Notes under the pieces: generated by a model | The model's database searches: none | Told to the model about the DNA's origin: nothing | Seen by the model: only the letters and a program-made list of their open reading frames with translations | Part shown: piece by piece, positions 58,676-64,000 of the stretch | Layout: each line of letters opens with the position of its first letter | How positions within the stretch are numbered: position 1 is the first letter of the stretch | Source of the DNA: Bradyrhizobium ontarionense | Lineage (GTDB): Bacteria > Pseudomonadota > Alphaproteobacteria > Rhizobiales > Xanthobacteraceae | Assembly (NCBI RefSeq): GCF_021088345.1 | Contig: NZ_CP088156.1 | Coordinates: 5,270,001 to 5,334,000, forward strand | Length of the DNA stretch: 64,000 bases | Direction of reading: 5' to 3' | Translations under genes and position numbers: made by a program

Positions 58676-58840
58676 CCTCGCCCCGCTTGCGGGGAGAGGT
58701 CGGATTGCATCGAAGATGCAATCCGGGTGAGGGGGTACAGGTCTCTCCACACACTTCCCGTGCGTCTGCCCCTCACCCCAACCCTCTCCCCGTAAGAACG
58801 GGGCGAGGGAGCGCACTGCCGGCGCGGCGCAAGTTCGTAT
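58676..58840. repeat. Dispersed intergenic repeat, copy B (165 bp)
   Basis: This matches copy A at 47842-48009 in the same orientation almost throughout: the CCCCGCTTGCGGGG stem, the palindrome TTGCATCGAAGATGCAA, GTGAGGGGGT, GTGCGTCTGCCCCTCACC and the CCCCGTAAGAACGGGG stem. The two copies differ mainly around 58745-58758 and near the 3' end. It ends 61 bp from the purC stop. Both copies lie just downstream of the 3' end of a gene. Confidence 0.85.
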
Positions 58841-58900
58841 CACAACTCACGAGGTCAGCACCTGTCCTCAGTCTCGGCGATAGCGAGTGAGTTTAGCCAC

Positions 58901-59815
58901 TCAGATCTTCAGCTCACTGCCCGTCACGCGCCTGAACGCCTCGAGATAGCGCTGGCTGGTGGCGTCGACGACGCTTTGCGGCAAGGGCGGCGGCGGTGCG
59001 TCGCCGTTCCAGCGCCCGGCCTTGCGCTCGGCGTCGAGATAGTCGCGCAGCGGCTGCTTGTCGAAGCTCGGCTGCGGCCGGCCCGGCTGATAGGCGTCGA
59101 CCGCCCAGAACCGCGACGAGTCCGGTGTCATCACCTCGTCGATCAGAATGATGTGGCCATCCTTGTCGCGGCCGAACTCGAACTTGGTGTCGGCGATGAT
59201 GATGCCCTGCTCGCGCGCCAAGGTTTCGCCGAGCGTATAGATCGCGCGCGTCATGCTCTCCAGCGCGTATGCCGTCTCGTCGCCGACCACCTCGCGCATC
59301 CGTGCGATGGTGATGTTCTCGTCATGGCCGGTCTCGGCCTTGGTCGCCGGGCTGAAGATCGCGGGCTCGAGCTTCTCGCTCTCGACCAGGCCTTCGGGCA
59401 GCTTCTCGCCGGCCAGCGTGCCATCAGCGGCATATTCCTTCCAGGCCGAGCCGGAGAGATAGCCGCGGATCACGCATTCGATCGGAAACACCGTGGTGCG
59501 CTTGCACAGCATGGCGCGCCCAAGGATCTCGTCGCGATGCGGCTTCAGCTCCGGCACCGCGGCGATGATCTCATCGGCGTCGGCCGAGATCATGTGGTGA
59601 TGCACGACGCCTTCGAGCGCATTGAACCAGTACGCCGAGATCTGCGTCAGCACCGCGCCCTTCATCGGGATGGTCTCGTTCATCACGACGTCGAAGGCGG
59701 AGATGCGGTCGGTCGTGAGCAGCAGCACGCGGTCGTCGCCGACGGCATAGATGTCGCGGACCTTGCCGCGGCCGATTTTCGGGAGCGGCAGATTGCTGGT
59801 GAGGAGCGTGGTCAT
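58901..59815 (-). CDS. purC: Phosphoribosylaminoimidazole-succinocarboxamide synthase PurC
   Basis: A 304-residue SAICAR synthase, the ATP-dependent step that joins aspartate to CAIR in purine synthesis. It has [29 protein letters not shown] in outline at residues about 12-40. The family block [16 protein letters not shown] follows near 110-125, then [21 protein letters not shown] in outline with the metal-binding acidic residues, and [12 protein letters not shown] near 230. The length matches the long (yeast-like, roughly 300-residue) form usual in rhizobia rather than the 240-residue E. coli form. The ATG at 59815 is clear. It follows the pirin gene by 42 nt on the same strand. Confidence 0.96.
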   Translation of the reverse strand: MTTLLTSNLPLPKIGRGKVRDIYAVGDDRVLLLTTDRISAFDVVMNETIPMKGAVLTQISAYWFNALEGVVHHHMISADADEIIAAVPELKPHRDEILGRAMLCKRTTVFPIECVIRGYLSGSAWKEYAADGTLAGEKLPEGLVESEKLEPAIFSPATKAETGHDENITIARMREVVGDETAYALESMTRAIYTLGETLAREQGIIIADTKFEFGRDKDGHIILIDEVMTPDSSRFWAVDAYQPGRPQPSFDKQPLRDYLDAERKAGRWNGDAPPPPLPQSVVDATSQRYLEAFRRVTGSELKI

Positions 59816-59857
59816 CGTGCGGGGCTTTCGAAACGGGAGCGCTGCGACCGCAATAGC

Positions 59858-60775
59858 CTATTCCGGCAGCGGAATGAACTCGTGCTCCTGGGGAACGGCG
59901 GCAAAGCGGCCGGTTTTCCAGTCCTGCTTGGCCTGCTCGATGCGCTCCTTGCTGGAGGAGACGAAATTCCACCAGACGTGGCGCGGCCCTTCCAGCGCGT
60001 CGCCGCCGAGGAACATCATCCGGGTCGGCTTCACCGCGCGCACGCTGATGGCGTCGCCGGGGCGGAAGATCAGGAGCCGCGGTCCTTCGTGGCGCTCGCG
60101 CGCGATCTCGACCTCGCCGTCGACGACATAGATCGCGCGCTCCTCGTGGTCGGGATCGAGCGGGACGACCGTTCCGGCCTGCGCGGTCACCTCGACATAG
60201 AACCAGGGCGAGACCATCGTCACGGGCGAGGCCGCGCCGAACGCCTTGCCGGCGATCACGCGCGCGGAGAAGCCGGTGTCGCTGATCGTCGGCAGCGCGT
60301 CGGCTGCATAGTGCTGGAAGCTCGGTGCGATCTCTTCGGACTCGACCGGCAGCGCGATCCAGCTCTGCAGCCCCAGCATCTGCTGCCCGGTCTGGCGCTG
60401 CAGGTCGGGCGTGCGCTCGGAATGTGCGATGCCGCGGCCCGCCGTCATCAGGTTCATCGCGCCGGGCTGGATCTCCCGCACGTTGCCCTCGCTGTCGCGA
60501 TGCGTGATGGCGCCGTCGAACAGATAGGTCACGGTGGCAAGGCCGATATGCGGATGCGGCCGCACGTCCATGCCCTTGCCGGAGACGAACTGCACCGGGC
60601 CGAAATGATCGAAGAAGATGAACGGGCCGACCATCTGCCGCCGGCCGTGCGGCAGCGCGCGGCGCACGGCAAAGCCGTCGCCGAGATCGCGGGTGCGCGG
60701 CACGATGACGTGCTCCAGCGCATCGCAGGAGGTGGGATCGCCGAACTCGGGATCGATCGATGGCTGCCAGCTCAT
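59858..60775 (-). CDS. Pirin-family bicupin
   Basis: A 305-residue pirin. The N-terminal cupin has the metal site RPHPHIGLATVTYLFDG (two His) and, later, GRGIAHSERTP with the remaining His and Glu, giving the His3-Glu iron site. IFFDHFGPVQF is the signature strand before it. The second cupin (C-terminal half) lacks metal ligands, as is normal. E. coli YhhW-type pirins have quercetin 2,3-dioxygenase activity; others act as redox-sensitive co-regulators. Which applies here is unknown. The ATG at 60775 is taken. Divergent from the AraC-type gene with 143 bp between starts, and probably co-transcribed with purC. Confidence 0.92.
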   Translation of the reverse strand: MSWQPSIDPEFGDPTSCDALEHVIVPRTRDLGDGFAVRRALPHGRRQMVGPFIFFDHFGPVQFVSGKGMDVRPHPHIGLATVTYLFDGAITHRDSEGNVREIQPGAMNLMTAGRGIAHSERTPDLQRQTGQQMLGLQSWIALPVESEEIAPSFQHYAADALPTISDTGFSARVIAGKAFGAASPVTMVSPWFYVEVTAQAGTVVPLDPDHEERAIYVVDGEVEIARERHEGPRLLIFRPGDAISVRAVKPTRMMFLGGDALEGPRHVWWNFVSSSKERIEQAKQDWKTGRFAAVPQEHEFIPLPE

Positions 60776-60918
60776 GGGACGCTCCTGAAATGTGGTCGGC
60801 CAAGTCTAGCAGCTTTGATGGGGCCGCGGCAGGGCATGAGGTCGCGACGTATGCCGGGGGATTTGAACGGAGCGGCGGTCCGGCCTAGAGTTCCGCCCGA
60901 TAACACGGACCTGTGACG

Positions 60919-61971
60919 ATGCCGCTCGAAAGCCTCGATCTTGCGCTGCGCGCCGCCGCCATCGCCCTGCTCGCGATGCTGGCCGTATCGCTGTGGCGTG
61001 ATCTCGGCAGGCAGCTCGTCGGACGGCTGGCGATCGCGCTGGCGCTCGGCTCGGCCGCGCACGCGGCGACTTTCAACATCGGTGGGACAGCGGCGCCGTC
61101 GTTGGCCTTCGCGCCGATGATCGCGCTGGCGACCGCCGACATCGTCGTGCTCTGGCTGTTCTGCCGCGCGCTGTTTGACGACGGCTTTGCGCCGCGCTGG
61201 CCGCATGCTCTGATCTGGCTCGGTGTCTTCGGCTTCAGCCTGACGAGCTGTCTGGTGCTCGGGCCTGCGGGCCATGCGCGGCTCGTGATCGTTGCCAACA
61301 ACCTGCTGGCGCTCGGCTTTGTCGGCGTGACGCTGGCGCAGACGATCCGCTCCTGGTCGGCCGATCTCGTCGAAGGGCGACGGCGCGTCCGTGTCTTCGT
61401 CGTGATCGCGGCGATGGCTTATGGCGGCGTCAACGCGCTGCTGCAGATCGCGTCCGCCGGCAGCGGTCCGTCGGAGCTGGCGAATGTGGTCAACGCGGCG
61501 ATGTTCCTGGCCGTGGTCGGCGCCGTCGTGCTGATGCTGCTCAGGGTCGGCGCCGGCGAATTGTTCGCGCCGGAGCCGGCGCAAGCCGTTGCGCCTGAGG
61601 TCGCGGCGCCGCGGGCCGCCGACCGCAGGCTGGTCGATGCGCTGATGCGGCTGATGGCCGACGAGCGCATCTACCGCCACGAGAACGTCACCATCGGCAT
61701 GCTGGCGACGCGCCTCTCCATTCCCGAATACCGGCTGCGGCGGCTGATCAATGGCGAGCTCGGCTACCGCAACTTCAATACGTTCCTGAACAACCATCGC
61801 ATCGAGGAGGCCAAGGCCGCGCTCGCCGATCCCGCCCAGGCTGAGGTCCCCGTCATCACCATCGCGATGGATGCCGGGTTCCAGTCGCTCGGCCCGTTCA
61901 ACCGCGCGTTCAAGACGGTGACGGGCGTGACGCCGACGGAGTATCGGCGGCTGAGGCTGTCGACGGCGTGA
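60919..61971 (+). CDS. Membrane-anchored AraC-family regulator
   Basis: A 350-residue protein with an N-terminal half of about six to seven hydrophobic segments (for example LRAAAIALLAMLAVSLW, FAPMIALATADIVVLWLF, NNLLALGFVGVTLA) and a C-terminal AraC/XylS DNA-binding domain. The two helix-turn-helix units are NVTIGMLATRLSIPEYRLRRLI near residue 262 and PVITIAMDAGFQSLGPFNRAF near 320, followed by GVTPTEYRR. Such one-component membrane regulators sense an envelope or periplasmic signal directly. The ATG at 60919 is preferred over the GTG at 60913. The next gene, an exported serine hydrolase 147 bp downstream in the same direction, is a plausible target or partner. Confidence 0.85.
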   Translation: MPLESLDLALRAAAIALLAMLAVSLWRDLGRQLVGRLAIALALGSAAHAATFNIGGTAAPSLAFAPMIALATADIVVLWLFCRALFDDGFAPRWPHALIWLGVFGFSLTSCLVLGPAGHARLVIVANNLLALGFVGVTLAQTIRSWSADLVEGRRRVRVFVVIAAMAYGGVNALLQIASAGSGPSELANVVNAAMFLAVVGAVVLMLLRVGAGELFAPEPAQAVAPEVAAPRAADRRLVDALMRLMADERIYRHENVTIGMLATRLSIPEYRLRRLINGELGYRNFNTFLNNHRIEEAKAALADPAQAEVPVITIAMDAGFQSLGPFNRAFKTVTGVTPTEYRRLRLSTA

Positions 61972-62118
61972 TATTTCGGACATTGAAATCACGGAGGAAT
62001 TTCGAAATCGGCGAGGTTGCTGCCAATTCCGGCTGGTGCGCTTTACGAAATCGGCGAGCCGCGCCGGCGTCCGTGCGGTCTCGTCCGGCAGATCAACGCC
62101 CATCTGCCGGAGCTTCCC

Positions 62119-63546
62119 ATGTCCCGACGCCGCCTGCTTGCCCTCATTCTGTCGACCACAGCGCTCAGCGTTCTGGCGCTTGGTGCCGCCCGTGCCCGCG
62201 ACGTGCCGCAGGTCGCGACCGGCTTCATCGCCAGCGTGCTGTGCTCCGAGACGTTCGTCTCCGGTCTCGACCCGGACCGCATTCTGGCCGAAACCCGGGA
62301 GGCGATGCCTGGCGCCGGGCTGCTGACCTGGGCGATGGATGTCCGTGTGGATCGCGCCGCCAAGGATGTGACCGTGACCTTGCTCGGGCTTGGCCGCAGC
62401 CATGCGGTGTTTCGCGATGGGCTCGGCTGCCACATGGAGCATGGCGAAGGGCAGGATTGGCCGACGTTCCGGCCTTCTCAGCCGCAGCCGGCTTTGCTGC
62501 CCGACATTGCCCCGCCGCACGTGGTGACGCCGGCAGCACCCGCGCTCGCGGCGGCGCTCGATCGCGCCTTTGCCGAACCGGAGGCCCCACCATTCCGGCG
62601 CACCCATGCCATCTTGGTGCTCAAGGACGGCAAGGTGATCGCCGAACGCTATGCCTCGGGCTTTTCCGTCGACACGCCGCTGCTCGGCTTCTCCGCGACC
62701 AAGTCGATGACCGCGAGCCTGATCGGCATTCTCGTCCGCCAGGGCAAGATCGCGCTGCATGCGCCGGCGCCGGTCGCGGCGTGGCAGAGCGACAACGATC
62801 CGCGCCGTGCCATCACGGTCGATCAGCTGCTGCGCCACACCGCCGGGCTCGCGCTCGGCAGTTCGCTGCAGGCCTCGCTCGGGTCCGCGCTCGAACCGGT
62901 CAATCGCATGAAGTTCGTCGAGCCCGACCGCGCGGCGTTTGCCGAATCGATGCCGCTCGAAACCACGCCGGGCGCGACCTCCAACTATCACGACGGCAAC
63001 ACCATCATCCTGTCTCATCTCGTCCGCGACGCCGCCGGCGGCAGTGCGGCGGATGTGCTGCGCTTCGCGCATCGCGAGCTGTTCGATCCGCTCGGCATGA
63101 ACAACGTCTCCATCGAGTTCGACGCCGCTGGCACGCCGGAAGGATCGAGCCAGATGCTGGCCACCGCGCGCGACTGGGCGCGGCTCGGCCAGCTCTATCT
63201 CGACGACGGCGTCGTTGCCGGCCGCCGCATCCTGCCCGCCGGCTGGGTCGACTACGTCGCCACGCCGACGCCCGATGCCTTTGTCGGCCTCGGCGCCGGC
63301 TTCTGGACCAATCGCGGCGACAGCTTTGGCGCCAATTATCGCATCTCCCATGGCTGGCCGCGCGACGCCTTCTTCGCCAAGGGCACGCTCGCCCAGTATG
63401 TCATCGTCATCCCCTCCGAGCGCCTCGTCATCGCGCGCTTCGGCCGCACCGTGAACTGGCCGCCGGAGGCCGATGGCGTGGCGCAGCTGGTGAGCGAGGT
63501 CGTCGCTGCGACGCATGGCAAGACGGAGGTCATCAGCTCGGAGTGA
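62119..63546 (+). CDS. Exported beta-lactamase-fold serine hydrolase
   Basis: A 475-residue protein with a signal peptide (MSRRRLLALILSTTALSVLALG, Ala-Arg-Ala cleavage region) and a class C beta-lactamase/penicillin-binding fold. SXXK is in GFSATKSMTASLIG near residue 195 and the YXN-type tyrosine in ATSNYHDGNTIIL near 293. There is no clear KTG; the region AFFAKGTLAQYV near the end may take that role. An N-terminal domain of about 130 residues precedes the catalytic part and includes two Cys (VLCSE and LGCHME). The ATG at 62119 has GGAG 6 nt upstream. A 6-aminohexanoate dimer hydrolase- or esterase-like role is possible. It may be controlled by the AraC gene ahead. Confidence 0.88.
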   Translation: MSRRRLLALILSTTALSVLALGAARARDVPQVATGFIASVLCSETFVSGLDPDRILAETREAMPGAGLLTWAMDVRVDRAAKDVTVTLLGLGRSHAVFRDGLGCHMEHGEGQDWPTFRPSQPQPALLPDIAPPHVVTPAAPALAAALDRAFAEPEAPPFRRTHAILVLKDGKVIAERYASGFSVDTPLLGFSATKSMTASLIGILVRQGKIALHAPAPVAAWQSDNDPRRAITVDQLLRHTAGLALGSSLQASLGSALEPVNRMKFVEPDRAAFAESMPLETTPGATSNYHDGNTIILSHLVRDAAGGSAADVLRFAHRELFDPLGMNNVSIEFDAAGTPEGSSQMLATARDWARLGQLYLDDGVVAGRRILPAGWVDYVATPTPDAFVGLGAGFWTNRGDSFGANYRISHGWPRDAFFAKGTLAQYVIVIPSERLVIARFGRTVNWPPEADGVAQLVSEVVAATHGKTEVISSE

Positions 63547-63554
63547 TGCACGCG

Positions 63555-64000
63555 CTACGCCCGCCCCAACGCCGTCGCCTGCGCGACGTGATCGAACCGC
63601 TCCAGCGACAGGATCGCGTCGGCAAAGCTCTGCGCCCGGCTGCTCAGAACCGGCCGCGCCAGCGTGATGAACTTGTCGCTCATCGCCTGCGCGGACGGAA
63701 ACGACGTCGGCTCGCCGGAGGGATCGTCGTGCAGCCGCTCGTGCACGCCGTCCTCGGTGGTGATGGTCACGCGCGCGCCGAACGGGTGGCTGCGGCCCGT
63801 CTCCAGCCGATCGTCCTGCACGACGTCGAACTTGTCGGCGAGCGCATTGATCGCGGCATCGCCCAGCTTCGTGTAGTCGTCCCAGCCGAAGCGGCCCTGT
63901 TCGAGTGCCAGCGCGCCGGTGAAGAACATCGAGAACTGGCCGCCGACGATCGAGGTCGGATGCCGCTTGGTGGCGGCATCACCCGTCAGCGTGATGCCGT
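63555..64000 (-). CDS. MmgE/PrpD-family protein (5' end outside window)
   Basis: The C-terminal roughly 148 residues of an MmgE/PrpD-family protein (2-methylcitrate dehydratase-like or iminodisuccinate-type lyase fold). The visible block TKRHPTSIVGGQFSMFFTGALALEQ in outline is the family's Q-F-S motif region, followed by DDYTKLGDAAINALADKF and VTITTEDGVHERL. The end is QATALGRA and the stop is at 63555, 8 nt past the convergent hydrolase stop at 63546. The substrate is unclear without the N-terminal half. The start lies beyond the right edge of the window. Confidence 0.85.
   Translation of the reverse strand, partial: GITLTGDAATKRHPTSIVGGQFSMFFTGALALEQGRFGWDDYTKLGDAAINALADKFDVVQDDRLETGRSHPFGARVTITTEDGVHERLHDDPSGEPTSFPSAQAMSDKFITLARPVLSSRAQSFADAILSLERFDHVAQATALGRA

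Noticed and set aside
60772..63516. A 914-codon open frame antisense to the AraC and serine-hydrolase genes
   Set aside because: Two genes with clear motifs occupy the plus strand; the antisense frame is compositionally a shadow.

Overview
The window reads as chromosomal DNA of a GC-rich alphaproteobacterium of the Bradyrhizobium/Rhodopseudomonas group. The main pointers are an Irr-type Fur protein with a Cys-Pro heme regulatory motif next to fabA-fabB-fabI, a PraR/PhrR-like regulator following lnt, a Fur of the rhizobial type, and intergenic palindromic repeats of kinds I associate with Bradyrhizobiaceae. The sequence is almost fully coding. I see no tRNA, rRNA, CRISPR array, phage block or insertion sequence. 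Species assignment is inference.

Layout. 1-2.1 kb: ubiE (cut by the window edge), mutM and a lone cyclic-nucleotide-binding protein. 2.2-5.4 kb: an orphan tandem pair of ParA-like ATPases without ParB, an AT-rich tandem repeat upstream of them, and a pentapeptide-repeat protein. 5.4-9.9 kb: an exported trypsin-fold protein lacking catalytic His and Asp, a ThiF/MoeB-type E1 enzyme, a MITE-like repeat, a 2-hydroxyacid dehydrogenase and an exported SH3 protein. 9.9-13.7 kb: irr divergent from fabA-fabB-fabI. 14-18.4 kb: an autotransporter-like protein, two paralogous exported unknowns and a GNAT enzyme.

18.5-29.3 kb: the transcription/translation operon rimP-nusA-ylxR-infB-rbfA-truB-rpsO-pnp on the minus strand. 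It has a recognisable promoter, a terminator-like hairpin in the rimP leader, and another long hairpin between rpsO and pnp. 29.7-31.6 kb: an M20 peptidase and trmB, overlapping by 4 nt. 31.8-40.8 kb: a dense minus-strand run, tsaB-rimI-fur-HAD-miaB-phoH-ybeY-corC-lnt-praR, covering tRNA modification, RNA turnover, envelope lipoproteins and regulation, with many start/stop overlaps.

41-48 kb: a soluble chemoreceptor with three near-identical PAS domains, nfuA, a universal stress protein, trpS, murJ and a PfkB-family kinase. 48-64 kb: accessory metabolism, with two serine beta-lactamase-fold hydrolases, a succinate-semialdehyde-type dehydrogenase, a PhyH-like oxygenase, an alpha/beta hydrolase of lower GC, a GST, a HAD phosphatase, a nitroreductase, an Lrp regulator, purC, pirin, a membrane-anchored AraC regulator and a partial MmgE/PrpD gene. 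Two copies of a roughly 166-bp dispersed repeat lie at 47.8 and 58.7 kb.

The least explained items are the orphan ParA pair with a conserved C-terminal tail, the pseudo-protease, the exported paralog pair, the internally duplicated protein at 51.7-52.3 kb with a perfect CtrA-type site upstream, and the two operon-leader hairpins. I found no complete defence or mobile system. All functions are from sequence reading only.
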